Below, piece after piece: positions 9,329 to 18,536 of a DNA stretch of 36,943 nucleotides; the stretch's first letter is position 1; each line of letters opens with the position of its first letter. Below the pieces are notes generated by a model. It had not been told where the DNA came from. It ran no database searches and was given only the letters and a program-made list of their open reading frames with translations. Origin of the DNA: Rheinheimera sp. (GTDB taxonomy: Bacteria; Pseudomonadota; Gammaproteobacteria; Enterobacterales; Alteromonadaceae). Made by a program: the position numbers and the translations under genes. Where the stretch lies: contig NZ_JAVBXS010000044.1 in assembly GCF_030824435.1 (NCBI RefSeq), forward strand, positions 1 through 36,943, given 5' to 3'.

Positions 9329-10623
9329 TGAAAAGGGTTTTAACCACTTTATTGCTGTTGATTGCCGGCACAGGTCCTGCTGTTGCCGCAGTAGATGCTG
9401 TTGTGTTGGCCGGTTATTTATTAGATGTCAGTAGTGGTCAGTATCAACGCGACCAGGCGCTATTGCTTGAGGGCGAGCGTATTGTTGACATAGTGCCAGC
9501 AGATAAAGCACCTAAAATTCAGAATACCATCGATTTATCAGATGCTTATGTGCTACCTGGTTTAATTGATATGCATGTGCACCTGACGTCAGACCCGACT
9601 AAACATGGTTACCGTGCGCTGGCGGAAACGCCACAACGGGAAGCTATTTTTGGGGTAAAGGCAGCTGAAGCAACATTAAAAGCCGGTTTTACCACAGTGC
9701 GTAATTTAGGCGCTGGTGGTTTTGCTGACGTTGCGCTGCGTGATGCCATTAATGAAGGTGAAACCCCAGGCCCGCGCATGCGGGTGTCGGGCCCGACCAT
9801 CTGCATTACCGGTGGTCATTGTGACAACAACCTGTTACCGCATATTTATCGTGCCCAGAGTGGTGGTGTGGCCAATGGCAGCGACGAAATCCGTAGCCGG
9901 GTGCGTGAAAACATCAAATATGGTGCAGACGTGATTAAATTCACTGCCACTGGTGGTGTCATGTCGAAAAACACCGACGTCAATGCTGCGCAGTATAGTC
10001 TGGCTGAAATGCAGGCTCTGGTAGAAGAAGCCCATGACAGAGGCCGTATTGTTGCCGCCCATGCTCATGGTTTAAAAGGCATTAAAAGGGCGATCAGTGC
10101 CGGAGTGGATTCGATAGAACACGGCAGTTTTGTTGATGACGAAGCCATCAAACTGGCGAAACAACATGGCACTTATCTGGTGATGGATGTTTATGTCAGT
10201 GACTACATTCTGGCAGAAGGTGAAGCTGCTGGTATTCTGCCGGAATCGCTGGAAAAAGAACGTTCAGTGGGTCTGATACAACGGCAAAACTTTAAAAAAG
10301 CAGTACAGGCCGGCGTAAAAATGGCTTATGGTACTGATGCCGGTGTTTACACCCACGGTCTGAATGCCAGGCAACTGTCTTATATGGTGCAGTGGGGCAT
10401 GACGCCGCTGCAGGCGCTGCAAAGTGCCACTATTCATGCCGCCACTTTATTAAACTGGCGTAATAACGACGGTAGTTTGCAGGTGGGACAACTAAAGGCC
10501 GGCGCTTATGCCGACCTGATAGCAGTGCCGCAAGATCCGTTAACCAACATTAAGGTATTAGAACAAGCGCCGCTGGTGGTCAAAGGTGGACAGCTGGTGA
10601 GTACCGGCGAACAACAACTCTAA
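9328..10623 (+). CDS. secreted metal-dependent amidohydrolase (Xaa-Pro dipeptidase-like)
   Basis: This is a metal-dependent hydrolase of the amidohydrolase superfamily, in the branch often labelled imidazolonepropionase-like or Xaa-Pro dipeptidase, some members of which are dipeptidases or carboxypeptidases. The 431-residue precursor has a signal peptide (MKRVLTTLLLLIAGTGPAVA). The metal site can be read off: H83-V-H85, K204 (the carboxylated lysine, in DVIKFTATGG), H245 or H247 in AAHAHG, H265 in SIEHGS and D337 in YGTDAG. The C-terminal beta part carries the usual GAYADLIAVPQDPL motif. It starts on the last base of ubiK and is followed after 22 bp by a small gene, so it lies in an operon. 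The substrate cannot be read from sequence; an exported dipeptidase is the best guess. Confidence 0.85.
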   Translation: MKRVLTTLLLLIAGTGPAVAAVDAVVLAGYLLDVSSGQYQRDQALLLEGERIVDIVPADKAPKIQNTIDLSDAYVLPGLIDMHVHLTSDPTKHGYRALAETPQREAIFGVKAAEATLKAGFTTVRNLGAGGFADVALRDAINEGETPGPRMRVSGPTICITGGHCDNNLLPHIYRAQSGGVANGSDEIRSRVRENIKYGADVIKFTATGGVMSKNTDVNAAQYSLAEMQALVEEAHDRGRIVAAHAHGLKGIKRAISAGVDSIEHGSFVDDEAIKLAKQHGTYLVMDVYVSDYILAEGEAAGILPESLEKERSVGLIQRQNFKKAVQAGVKMAYGTDAGVYTHGLNARQLSYMVQWGMTPLQALQSATIHAATLLNWRNNDGSLQVGQLKAGAYADLIAVPQDPLTNIKVLEQAPLVVKGGQLVSTGEQQL

Positions 10624-10645
10624 TCACAACAGCTGGGAGGAACAC

Positions 10646-10801
10646 ATGATGAGTGAATTTGATTTTGACTTAGACCATCTGGATTTTGACGCTGCAGCGG
10701 AAAAAAATGCCAGACAACTGGAACTGGCTGACCAGGCTGCCGCCGATGCCGCCGCTTTACCAGATGAGGACGACTGTGCCGGTGGTGCCTGTAAAATTTA
10801 A
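10646..10801 (+). CDS. unrecognised 51-residue acidic protein with C-terminal Cys pair
   Basis: A perfect GGGAGG site lies 5 nt before an ATG-ATG start, which strongly suggests a real gene. The product begins MMSEFDFDLDHLDFDAAAEK, continues as an Ala-rich helix (NARQLELADQAAADAAALP), and ends in DEDDCAGGACKI. It is very acidic, has no signal peptide, and its only two cysteines form a C-x4-C pair four residues from the end. That layout (acidic helix, then a short Gly/Cys tail) resembles a metal-binding or redox tail, or a modified-peptide precursor, but I know no family that matches. It lies 22 bp after the amidohydrolase, and its last 26 bp overlap the likely start of the esterase gene, so it belongs to the same transcript. 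Confidence 0.7.
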   Translation: MMSEFDFDLDHLDFDAAAEKNARQLELADQAAADAAALPDEDDCAGGACKI

Positions 10802-11591
10802 CTGGCGCGGCTTCTGTGCCGCCCTGCTGCTTTTTTGCGGCAGTACAGCTGCTGGTCAGTTGTCTGAACCTCAACGTATTCACAGTCCTGAGCTGGGTTA
10901 CGATTTGCAATATCGGGTATATCAACCGGAAGGTTTTGCCCCCGGTTTACCTACTTTGTATGTCACGGACGGGGAAGCTTATTTACAGTCCGGTCAGATG
11001 GCGGCGTTGTTAGACAACGAAATTGCCACAGGGCATATAGAGCCGCTGCTGGTGGTGTTTGTCGACAGCCGTAATCCGGACAACCTCAAGGAAAACCGCC
11101 GCCACAAACAATTTATGTGTAATCAGCAATATGCTGCTTTTTACCGGCAACAGCTGCTGCCTAAAATTGGCAGTGATTATCAGGTAAGCGCAGACCGACA
11201 GCACAGAGTGATCCTTGGTTTTTCTTTTGGCGCCATCAATTCGGCTTGTTTTGGTTTATTGTTAGAACCACAATTTGCCGGCATTGCCATGCAGTCGCCG
11301 GGCAATAGCCAACATCTGCAGTTATTAAGCAAAATGTATGGTAAAACCGAGCCTCTGGCTTTGCGCTTTTTTTTGTCGATGGGCACCAAAAACGACAACA
11401 TCAGTGCCGGACGTAAGTTTCATCGTTTATTAGAACAAAAAGGTTATCCGGTGTTGTATCAGGAAGTGGCTTTTGGCCATGACTGGCGCAACTGGAAGCC
11501 TTTATTACCCGCTGTGTTAAGACATTTTTTTGCCAGACCCAAGGCAGATCCGGACTCGGTCGGGCAGGAAAAAAGCCCGGCACGCTCATAG
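10776..11591 (+). CDS. secreted alpha/beta-hydrolase esterase (esterase D family)
   Basis: This is a serine esterase of the PF00756 (putative esterase / esterase D) family. The nucleophile lies in GFSFGA (GxSxG), the catalytic His is probably that of FGHDWRNW near the C-terminus, and an early YVTDGEAYL motif is typical of the family. I choose the GTG at 10776, with AGGA five nt upstream, which gives a 271-residue precursor whose N-terminus (VKFNWRGFCAALLLFCGSTAAG) is a good signal peptide. An ATG at 10764 is possible but has no visible ribosome binding site, and the ATG at 10686 would add an unlikely Pro-rich leader. It overlaps the small acidic gene by 26 bp in another frame, which suggests coupled translation. 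The substrate is unknown. Confidence 0.8.
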   Translation: MPVVPVKFNWRGFCAALLLFCGSTAAGQLSEPQRIHSPELGYDLQYRVYQPEGFAPGLPTLYVTDGEAYLQSGQMAALLDNEIATGHIEPLLVVFVDSRNPDNLKENRRHKQFMCNQQYAAFYRQQLLPKIGSDYQVSADRQHRVILGFSFGAINSACFGLLLEPQFAGIAMQSPGNSQHLQLLSKMYGKTEPLALRFFLSMGTKNDNISAGRKFHRLLEQKGYPVLYQEVAFGHDWRNWKPLLPAVLRHFFARPKADPDSVGQEKSPARS

Positions 11592-11720
11592 GGCACTGAC
11601 CAGTTGCAGCAGATAAAACCACCGTTATATCCACATTTACTAAATTTCTCTGCGGATAGCTCTGCAGCCTCTGTTAGCTTGGGTATAATCCACCGCTGAA
11701 CAGAGTAGGCGGAGCTGCAG

Positions 11721-12542
11721 ATGCAAACAGTGTATGGGTTATGGATCGGTGGTTGCCTCAGTGCTGTTGAACAGCTTGTGGTGCAGTCTTATCTGCAGTT
11801 GGGCCATCATTTTGTGCTTTATACCTATGAGGGTGTGCAACAAGTCCCTGCGGGTGCAGAGATCCGCGATGCCAATAAAATCCTTGATAAAAAACATATT
11901 TTTGTAAATAACAAAGGCAGTTTGGCGCTGTTCTCCGACTGGTTTCGCTGGGAAATGTTGTACCGGCATGGTGGTTATTGGGTTGATATGGATATGGTGT
12001 GCCTGCAGGTGTTGCCACAACAACCTGACATTATTTTTGGTTGGGAAAGTGAGCTGGTTGGCTCAGGTTTATTATGTTTTCCGGCCGGTCACCCGTTTTG
12101 CCGTTTTATGGCCGATAGTTGCGCCGAACCAAACCGCTGGTTGCCCTACGATAATCTGCGGTTAAAACTGAAAAAGCTGGTACGTCGTTACCTGCAAGGT
12201 AACCACAGAGGCAATGTGGGCTGGGGTGAAATTGGCGGGCCCAAGGGACTTAGTCGTGCAGTGGAGTTTTTCGGTTTACAGCCTTATGTTCAGCCGGAAA
12301 CCATGTTTTATCCGGTGCATTTTGACTCTTGGCAGCAAATTTACCAGGGCGGTATTCAGTTGGCTGATTTAACCGGCAGTTACACTGTGCATCTTTATAA
12401 CGAAATGCTGCGTCAGCATGGTTATGATAAAAACCAGCAGTATCCGCAGCATTCTTTGCTGGAGCAGCTGAAAAGTCGTTTTGGTTTAAGTTTATACCAA
12501 CAGCCGGCCGCTGATATTAACCAAGATAAGCCGTTACTTTAA
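11721..12542 (+). CDS. glycosyltransferase with DXD motif (GT32-like)
   Basis: This is a sugar transferase of the Gly_transf_sug (PF04488) type, the group that includes bacterial GT32 enzymes and yeast Och1. The 273-residue protein opens with VYGLWIGGCLSAVEQLVVQS, has the acceptor/donor motif FSDWFRWEMLYRHGGYWVDM with Asp73, and the metal-binding D89-M-D91. It has no signal peptide or membrane segment, so it is cytoplasmic and probably builds a surface polysaccharide or lipopolysaccharide. No other glycan gene lies nearby, so it is an isolated enzyme. The ATG has GGAG upstream, and a TATAAT at 11684-11689 is a likely -10 box. The last 26 bp overlap the end of ridA on the opposite strand. Confidence 0.82.
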   Translation: MQTVYGLWIGGCLSAVEQLVVQSYLQLGHHFVLYTYEGVQQVPAGAEIRDANKILDKKHIFVNNKGSLALFSDWFRWEMLYRHGGYWVDMDMVCLQVLPQQPDIIFGWESELVGSGLLCFPAGHPFCRFMADSCAEPNRWLPYDNLRLKLKKLVRRYLQGNHRGNVGWGEIGGPKGLSRAVEFFGLQPYVQPETMFYPVHFDSWQQIYQGGIQLADLTGSYTVHLYNEMLRQHGYDKNQQYPQHSLLEQLKSRFGLSLYQQPAADINQDKPLL

Positions 12543-12867
12543 TTTCAATCAGCCAGGCAGGATTGGCCAAACGGGCTTCCACAGTAGCGCGGGCCGGAGC
12601 CTGACCTGGCGCCACCCAGCTGTCCCATGCCTGATTCATGCCGTTGTAATCGGCCATATCTGCCAGATAAATCACGGCATCCACAATGGTGGTTTTGTTG
12701 GTGCCGCAAGTGGCCAGCAGTGCATCAATTTGCGCCAGCACATCCTGAGTTTGCGCCTTAATATCGCCTTCTGTGTTCTCGGGCACCATACCGGCACAAA
12801 ATACAAAGTTACCTGCAATGACTGCTTCAGAATAACGAGCGGCAGGTAAAATACGTTGAATACTCAT
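12517..12867 (-). CDS. RidA family enamine/imine deaminase
   Basis: RidA (YjgF/YER057c/UK114) proteins hydrolyse reactive enamines and imines such as 2-aminoacrylate, protecting PLP enzymes. The 116-residue product is slightly shorter than E. coli RidA (128). The key arginine is R93 in PARATVEARL, and VEARLANPAWLIEIKVTAYL is the expected C-terminal strand region. It lacks some residues of the canonical GQIP..G motif (here CAGMVPEN), so it may be a RidA paralogue with another substrate. Its SD (GGAG) lies directly against the T-run of the terminator of the upstream yggN-like gene. Its 3' end overlaps the glycosyltransferase gene by 26 bp. Confidence 0.87.
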   Translation of the reverse strand: MSIQRILPAARYSEAVIAGNFVFCAGMVPENTEGDIKAQTQDVLAQIDALLATCGTNKTTIVDAVIYLADMADYNGMNQAWDSWVAPGQAPARATVEARLANPAWLIEIKVTAYLG

Positions 12868-12879
12868 TAGCTTAACTCC

Positions 12880-12906
12880 AAAAAAATGCCGCGCTGGCGG
12901 CGCGGC
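12880..12906 (-). terminator. terminator between yggN-like gene and ridA
   Basis: GCCGCGC (12888-12894) pairs with GCGCGGC (12900-12906) around a 5-nt loop. On the minus strand the stem is followed by A then seven T. It ends the transcript of the 12947-13771 gene. The T-run reaches to within 12 nt of the ridA start codon. Confidence 0.88.
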
Positions 12907-12946
12907 TCAATAGGGGGATAAGCATAACTTGTTTCAAACTTGCTGG

Positions 12947-13771
12947 CTATTCGGTCTGACCATCGTCCGATTTAAAGCTCAGTTGCATACCTTCTTTGCT
13001 GGTGTTGATCAGGTCAAAGGCCGTCATGGCAGGCACTTGAGCCTGAATTTGTTGTTCCAGCTTGTCCAGTTGTTGCAGGTTCTGACAAATGTTGTTGCCA
13101 CGTTTTTCTAAGGCTTCGCCACGGCTTTCCATATCAGCTTCCAGCTCTGTACCAAACTGTTCCATTTCTTTACCAAATTGTTCCATACGTTGTTCAAAGT
13201 TGCCTTCACCACGTGACATAGCCTGACCCACCATCACCAGCATGGAGCCTGTCATTTCTGACATTGAACTTTCCACTGCCTGTTCAAACTCTTTAGAAAA
13301 TTCAGCGTCGGCATTATGCAGTTTGCTGCCATTAATGCGGATTTCGTCGCCATTTTTAATCACCAGCTGATCCAGATTGGTGCGCAGCTTAGCCAAAGAT
13401 TTATCGATACCTTGCTGCACATCGCTGTTGTCACCACCAAACTGAGTGACAACACGGCTGATGGCATCAGAAGCCATTTGCAGTGCATCCGCCACCAGTA
13501 ACACAGTTTCCTGCGCCTGACCGCGTAAACCTTGTTGATATTGTTGCAAAGCCTGTTGGGTGTTGGCGTCGGTATCAACCGCTTTGCCATCCAGCCACAA
13601 CTGGCCATCGCTGTTGATCAGCCACAAGGACTGGTCGGCACGTTGTAACTGGACTGAAGTGGGGGCAATCACTAAATCATCTTTAAATTGCAAAGCGCAA
13701 TTTTGTGATTCAGTGGCAAAAGCAGAAAAAGACAGACTGGCGGCGATGGCGGTTGCAATTAAAGTTTTCAT
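12947..13771 (-). CDS. YggN-like DUF2884 family periplasmic protein
   Basis: The product resembles the YggN/DUF2884 family, whose function is unknown. The 274-residue precursor has a signal peptide (MKTLIATAIAASLSFSAFA). After it come a beta-rich part (residues 25-70, with SLWLINSDGQLWLDGKAV), a long helical middle, and an acidic Glu/Gln/Met-rich coiled coil (about 185-235, with repeated MEQFGKEMEQFGTELEAD). Two cysteines (near residues 25 and 230) could form a disulfide. It is transcribed divergently from cysJ, and a perfect palindrome at 13895-13911 lies between them. It ends at a strong terminator. Confidence 0.8.
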   Translation of the reverse strand: MKTLIATAIAASLSFSAFATESQNCALQFKDDLVIAPTSVQLQRADQSLWLINSDGQLWLDGKAVDTDANTQQALQQYQQGLRGQAQETVLLVADALQMASDAISRVVTQFGGDNSDVQQGIDKSLAKLRTNLDQLVIKNGDEIRINGSKLHNADAEFSKEFEQAVESSMSEMTGSMLVMVGQAMSRGEGNFEQRMEQFGKEMEQFGTELEADMESRGEALEKRGNNICQNLQQLDKLEQQIQAQVPAMTAFDLINTSKEGMQLSFKSDDGQTE

Positions 13772-13894
13772 GGTGCATTCCTTGTGTCGGTTGATAATTG
13801 GCTATCGCAAAGGCTGTGCCATAAATTAAGCTATTGTTATTAAATGGTTTATTTGTTTTTGGCGAGAAAGTGGTTTTATCTGTCATAGTAAAAG

Positions 13895-13911
13895 TGACTA
13901 ATTATTAGTCA
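13895..13911. promoter_or_regulatory. 17-bp palindromic operator between yggN-like gene and cysJ
   Basis: TGACTAATTATTAGTCA has perfect 8-bp arms around a central T. It lies 124 bp before yggN-like and 127 bp before cysJ, in an AT-rich stretch. It looks like a dimer-binding operator. The regulator is not recognised; it is not a CysB site or met box. It could serve either gene. Confidence 0.5.
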
Positions 13912-13986
13912 AATAATCAGTATGTCTACGACTGCTGTCTATATAACTAAAACGCATAAAAAGGAAAGATCGATTCTTTCCGGAAT

Positions 13987-14007
13987 ATCCGTATAGACGG
14001 CTAAAAT
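13987..14007 (+). promoter_or_regulatory. cysJIH promoter element with met-box-like sequence
   Basis: AGACGGCT (13995-14002) matches the MetJ met box AGACGTCT at 7 of 8 bases; the 8-mer before it, ATCCGTAT, matches at 5 of 8. A -10 box TAAAAT follows at 14002-14007. The 18-mer at 13990-14007 is 15/18 identical to the element at 22616-22633 before cysG, with the same position relative to -10. The -35 (TTCCGG region) is weak, as expected of an activator-dependent promoter. A 7-bp-stem hairpin (GGAAAGA/TCTTTCC) lies just upstream at 13963-13981. Confidence 0.45.
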
Positions 14008-14037
14008 GCGGGCAATTGATTAAAAATAGGTGTTGTT

Positions 14038-15846
14038 ATGCTTCTGGCTTCACTGACTGCCCAAGCAAGTCCGCTAAATGCGCAGCAAGTTAAAGATTTA
14101 CAGGCGCTGGTTTGCCAGCTGAACCCCATTCAGCAAGCCTGGGTAAGCGGTTATCTGGCCGCTGCAGCGCAGTTGTCCGGTCAGCAGGCAGGCGCTGTAG
14201 CTGCCGCGCAAGTGGCTGAAGCTGCAACTTTAACCATTTTATACGCATCCCAAACCGGCAATGCCAAAGCTGTGGCAGGTAAAATTAAAGCTGCAGCGCA
14301 AACTCAGGGTTTTGCTGTGCAGTTGCTGGATATTGCCAGTTACAAAACCAATGCACTGGCCAAAGAGAAGTTTTTAATCATCGTGACTTCCACTTATGGT
14401 GAAGGTGAACCGCCTGAGTCTGCGGTGAGTTTCCATAAGTTTTTGTTTGGCAAAAAAGCACCACAGCTCGCTCATCTGCATTATGCAGTCTTGGGGTTAG
14501 GCGACAGCTCTTATGAATATTTCTGCCAGACCGCTTTGGATTTTGACAATAAGCTGGCTTCATTTGGCGCAAAAAGGCTGCACCCTGTTGCTTTATTGGA
14601 TGTGGATTACGAAGCGCAAGCCTCTGAGTGGCAACAACAGGCGCTTTTGCAGTTTGCACCTTTATTAACAGCTGCTAATACCACACCTTCGGCACAAGTC
14701 ATTGCCTGGCCAGGTGCCAGCGACGGTCATCATAGTTTGTATAACAAACAAAACCCATTGCATGCTGAGTTGTCAGTGAATCAAAAAATCACCGGCCGTA
14801 ACTCCAGCAAAGATGTGCGCCATATTGAAATTTCGCTGGCAGATTCTGGTTTAACTTATCAACCGGGTGATGCGCTTGGGGTGTATTTCCAAAACGATCC
14901 GGCTCTGGTCAGCGCTATTCTGGCCGCTACCGGTATCGCTGCTGCAACGCAAGTGACGCTGGATGGTGCACAAATCAGCATTGAAACAGCTTTAACAGAG
15001 CAGCTTGAGTTAACCCAGTCGTACCCATCTTTTGTTGAAAAATACGCAGCGGCCACCGGCAATACAGCCTTGCAACAGCTTGCAACCGACAAAGCCGCGT
15101 TACGTGAATTTTTAGCGCAACATCAAACTGCCGATGTGGTGCTGCAATACCCAGCTTCGTTAAGTGCGCAGCAGTTAGTGGATTGCCTGCGTAAACAACA
15201 ACCGCGGTTATATTCCATTGCTTCCAGCCAGGCCGAAGTGGGTGAAGAAGTACATTTAACAGTGGCTGTAGTGCGTTTTGATGCTTTTGGTCAACCTCAT
15301 TTAGGTGGTGCGTCCGGCTTTTTAGCCGAGCGTTTAGCCGAAGGCCAGCAAGTAAAAGTTTTTGTTGAACACAATGACAATTTCCGTCTGCCAGGTCACG
15401 ACACTCCGGTGATTATGATTGGCCCAGGCACCGGCATTGCACCTTTCCGTGCATTTTTGCAGGAACGCGATAACGCCGGCGCCACGGGCCAAAACTGGCT
15501 GTTTTTTGGTAACCCCCATTTCACCCAGGACTTTTTATACCAGGTGGAACTGCAGGATTATTTAAAACGTGGAGTGCTGAGTAAACTGGATGTGGCATTT
15601 AGCCGCGACCAGGCGGAAAAAGTTTATGTTCAGCATAAGCTGCTGGCCAAAGGCGCTGAAGTCTGGAGTTGGTTAGAGCAAGGTGCCCATCTGTATATTT
15701 GTGGTGATGGCAGCAAAATGGCCAAAGACGTACACCAGGCGCTGCTGCAAATTGCGCAGACCCATGGTGGACTGAGCGAAGAAGCGGCCGCCGATTATTT
15801 AGAACAACTGCGTGAACACAAACGTTATCAGAAGGATGTTTATTAA
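14038..15846 (+). CDS. cysJ: sulfite reductase [NADPH] flavoprotein alpha subunit
   Basis: CysJ takes electrons from NADPH through FAD and FMN to the CysI hemoprotein for six-electron reduction of sulfite to sulfide. At 602 residues it equals E. coli CysJ (599). Order: a short helical N-terminus, flavodoxin/FMN domain (about 65-200, [15 protein letters not shown] and [12 protein letters not shown]), FAD-binding domain with [14 protein letters not shown] domain with [16 protein letters not shown], and the family C-terminus HKRYQKDVY. The ATG follows AGGTG at 6 nt. Its stop overlaps the cysI start by one base (TAATG), so the two subunits are translationally coupled. It is the first gene of cysJIH, whose promoter carries a met-box-like element. 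Confidence 0.97.
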   Translation: MLLASLTAQASPLNAQQVKDLQALVCQLNPIQQAWVSGYLAAAAQLSGQQAGAVAAAQVAEAATLTILYASQTGNAKAVAGKIKAAAQTQGFAVQLLDIASYKTNALAKEKFLIIVTSTYGEGEPPESAVSFHKFLFGKKAPQLAHLHYAVLGLGDSSYEYFCQTALDFDNKLASFGAKRLHPVALLDVDYEAQASEWQQQALLQFAPLLTAANTTPSAQVIAWPGASDGHHSLYNKQNPLHAELSVNQKITGRNSSKDVRHIEISLADSGLTYQPGDALGVYFQNDPALVSAILAATGIAAATQVTLDGAQISIETALTEQLELTQSYPSFVEKYAAATGNTALQQLATDKAALREFLAQHQTADVVLQYPASLSAQQLVDCLRKQQPRLYSIASSQAEVGEEVHLTVAVVRFDAFGQPHLGGASGFLAERLAEGQQVKVFVEHNDNFRLPGHDTPVIMIGPGTGIAPFRAFLQERDNAGATGQNWLFFGNPHFTQDFLYQVELQDYLKRGVLSKLDVAFSRDQAEKVYVQHKLLAKGAEVWSWLEQGAHLYICGDGSKMAKDVHQALLQIAQTHGGLSEEAAADYLEQLREHKRYQKDVY

Positions 15847-17570
15847 TGACAACGCCACAATACCCGATAGATCCACAGCTGCAGGTGCAGGGTGCGCTGT
15901 CTGATAACGAACGCTTAAAAGCTGAAAGTCATCATTTACGCGGTACTATTACCACAGACTTAAAAGATGAAATTACCGGCGGTTTCACCGGCGATAACTT
16001 CTTATTGGTGCGTTTTCACGGCATGTATCAACAAGATGACCGCGATATCCGTGCTGAACGCGCTGAACAAAAGCTGGAACCGCTGCATAACGTAATGCTG
16101 CGGGCGCGCATGCCAGGCGGCATTATCAAGCCTGAGCAGTGGCTGGCTATTGATAAATTTGCCAGCGAAAAAACCCTGTACGGCAGCATCCGTTTAACCA
16201 CCCGTCAGACTTTCCAGTTCCATGGAGTGTTTAAGCCTAATATCAAACCTATGCATCAGATGCTGAACAGCATTGGTATTGATTCAATAGCTACCGCCGG
16301 TGACGTGAACCGTAACGTGCTTTGTACTTCAAACCCAGTGGAATCGGTGTTGCACCAGCAAGCTTATGAATGGGCTGTGAAAATTTCTGAACATTTGCTG
16401 CCAAAAACCCGCGCTTATGCCGAAATCTGGCTGGATGAAGAAAAAGTAGAAACAACAGAAACCGAACCTGTGCTGGGTGACACCTATTTACCCCGCAAGT
16501 TTAAAACCACAGTGGTCATTCCGCCGCATAACGATATTGACGTGCATGCCAACGACTTAAACTTTGTCGCTATTGCCGAAAATGGCCAGTTAGTTGGTTT
16601 TAATGTGTTAGTGGGTGGTGGTTTAGCCATGACACACGGCGACAAAGGCACTTACCCACGCCGGGCTGAAGACTTTGGTTTTATTGGCCTGGAGCATGTG
16701 CTGAAAGTGGCAGAGCATGTGGTGACAGTGCAACGTGATTATGGCGACAGGGTGAACCGCAAAAACGCCAAAACCAAATACACTATCGACCGTATTGGCG
16801 TCGACACTTTTAAACAGCAAGTGGAAAAACGGGTTGGCGTGCAGTTTCAGCCAAGCCGCCCTTACACTTTCACGCACCGTGGCGATCGTTTTGGCTGGGT
16901 GGAAGGCATTGATGGTAAACACCATTTAACCCTCTTTATCGAAAACGGCCGTTTGTTGGATTATCCGGGCAAACCATTAAAAACCGGTGTGTCTGAAATT
17001 GCCAAAATTCACAAAGGTGATTTTCGCATGACGGCCAACCAGAACCTGATCATCGCAGGTGTGGCTGCTGAAGATAAAAGCCAGATTGAAGCCATTGCCC
17101 GCGCTCACGGTTTAATTGAAGACTCTGTGACAGCGCAGCGCAAAAACTCGATGGCCTGTGTGTCTTTGCCGACTTGCCCATTGGCGATGGCGGAAGCCGA
17201 ACGTTATTTACCAACTTTGGTGACGCATGTGGAAGGCATTTTAGCCAAACACAATGTAGCGGAAGAGCATATTATTCTGCGGGTGGTGGGCTGCCCTAAC
17301 GGTTGTGGCCGCGCCATGCTGGCGGAAGCCGGTTTAGTAGGCCGTGGTCCTGGTAAATACAATTTGTATTTAGGTGGCAACACTGCCGGTACCCGTATTC
17401 CTAAATTGTATTTAGATAACGTCGCTGAAGCGGAAATTCTGGCGGCGCTGGATACTTTGATTGGCCGCTGGGCAGCCGAGCGTCATGCCGGTGAATGTTT
17501 TGGTGATTTTGTTATTCGTATTGGCGTGGTGGCAGAAGTAAAAGTCAGTAAAACTGATTTTCATGCCTGA
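15846..17570 (+). CDS. cysI: sulfite reductase [NADPH] hemoprotein beta subunit
   Basis: CysI carries the coupled siroheme and [4Fe-4S] cluster where sulfite becomes sulfide. The 574-residue protein is close to E. coli CysI (570). The cluster cysteines are C438 and C444 ([21 protein letters not shown] region) and C483 and C487 ([10 protein letters not shown]), matching the spacing of the E. coli set. Other family marks are [13 protein letters not shown] and [20 protein letters not shown]. Siroheme would come from the cysG product encoded about 5 kb downstream. It overlaps cysJ by one base and is followed after 48 bp by cysH. Confidence 0.97.
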   Translation: MTTPQYPIDPQLQVQGALSDNERLKAESHHLRGTITTDLKDEITGGFTGDNFLLVRFHGMYQQDDRDIRAERAEQKLEPLHNVMLRARMPGGIIKPEQWLAIDKFASEKTLYGSIRLTTRQTFQFHGVFKPNIKPMHQMLNSIGIDSIATAGDVNRNVLCTSNPVESVLHQQAYEWAVKISEHLLPKTRAYAEIWLDEEKVETTETEPVLGDTYLPRKFKTTVVIPPHNDIDVHANDLNFVAIAENGQLVGFNVLVGGGLAMTHGDKGTYPRRAEDFGFIGLEHVLKVAEHVVTVQRDYGDRVNRKNAKTKYTIDRIGVDTFKQQVEKRVGVQFQPSRPYTFTHRGDRFGWVEGIDGKHHLTLFIENGRLLDYPGKPLKTGVSEIAKIHKGDFRMTANQNLIIAGVAAEDKSQIEAIARAHGLIEDSVTAQRKNSMACVSLPTCPLAMAEAERYLPTLVTHVEGILAKHNVAEEHIILRVVGCPNGCGRAMLAEAGLVGRGPGKYNLYLGGNTAGTRIPKLYLDNVAEAEILAALDTLIGRWAAERHAGECFGDFVIRIGVVAEVKVSKTDFHA

Positions 17571-17618
17571 TTTGCAGATTGAATAGCGACGCAAGAAAGA
17601 GGCTGGAGTTTTAACTTT

Positions 17619-18353
17619 ATGAGTTATCAGCAGTTATTACAGTTAGACCCAACAGCACAGCAACAAGCACTGCTGGAGATAAATCAGCAGCTTGCGCCTT
17701 TAACAGCGCAACAGCGGGTTGAATTTGCGCTAAAAGAACTGCCTGGTAACCCTATGCTCAGTTCCAGTTTTGGTATTCAGGCGGCTGTGATGTTGCACCT
17801 GTGCACCAGTGTTCAAGCTGATTTGCCGGTGGTGTTAACCGACACAGGTTATTTATTCCCTGAAACTTATCGTTTTATTGATGAGCTGACAGAAAGGCTG
17901 CAACTGAATTTAAAAGTGTATCGCAGCCATTTAAGCCCAGCCTGGCAGGAAGCGCGTTTTGGTCAGCTTTGGACCAGCGCTGAAGGCCTCAAGCAATATA
18001 ATCAGCTGAATAAAGTGGAGCCGATGCAGCGGGCGCAACAAGAATTAGCAGTACAAAGCTGGTTCAGCGGCCTGCGCCGCAGTCAAAGTTCCACCCGCGC
18101 CGATACAGCCATTGTTAGTGTGCAACGTGGCGTGGTAAAAGTTTGCCCTATTGTCGAGTGGAGCAATAAAGATATTCACTACTATTTAAAAGACAATAAC
18201 TTACCTTATCACCCACTGTGGGAGCAGGGTTATGTCTCAGTCGGCGACACCCACTCCAGCCGCCCGCTGCAAGCCGGTATGAGTGAAGAAGACACCCGTT
18301 TTAACGGTATGGGCCGCGAATGTGGTTTGCATACTTCAGGGGATGGTATTTAA
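17619..18353 (+). CDS. cysH: phosphoadenylyl-sulfate (PAPS) reductase
   Basis: CysH reduces PAPS to sulfite and PAP with thioredoxin. The 244-residue length equals E. coli CysH. The catalytic cysteine is C235 in the C-terminal [11 protein letters not shown]. Upstream motifs are [14 protein letters not shown] (PP-loop), [14 protein letters not shown] and [11 protein letters not shown]. The additional CC...CxxC cluster cysteines of APS reductases are absent, so it uses PAPS, in line with the cysC gene at 26669. The start ATG has a GGAG at about 11 nt. It is the last gene of the cysJIH operon. Confidence 0.96.
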   Translation: MSYQQLLQLDPTAQQQALLEINQQLAPLTAQQRVEFALKELPGNPMLSSSFGIQAAVMLHLCTSVQADLPVVLTDTGYLFPETYRFIDELTERLQLNLKVYRSHLSPAWQEARFGQLWTSAEGLKQYNQLNKVEPMQRAQQELAVQSWFSGLRRSQSSTRADTAIVSVQRGVVKVCPIVEWSNKDIHYYLKDNNLPYHPLWEQGYVSVGDTHSSRPLQAGMSEEDTRFNGMGRECGLHTSGDGI

Positions 18354-18411
18354 CCGCAAAAGCCATTTTTTTGCGGTTCTGGCCTTGTAGCTGAGTAATC
18401 ACTGCAAGGCC
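18352..18411 (+). terminator. two hairpins at the end of cysJIH
   Basis: The first hairpin, AACCGCAAAA (18352-18361) with TTTTGCGGTT (18369-18378), overlaps the cysH stop codon. The second, GGCCTTG (18381-18387) with CAAGGCC (18405-18411), follows at once. Neither has a T-run after it, so they may protect the 3' end or act as weak terminators. Confidence 0.45.
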
Positions 18412-18536
18412 AAATCACTTGCCCTGCATGTCAAAAAAACACCAATAGTTAAATATTTGCAAACTTCAACAACTTTTTTCAACCAGCCTTCGACCAAAAC
18501 CACAGATCACCCACCCCTCTGTTTTGGAAGACATAA

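Noticed and set aside
10686-10775. Longer start of the esterase gene
   Set aside because: It overlaps the whole second half of the small acidic gene, is Pro-rich, and hides the signal peptide.
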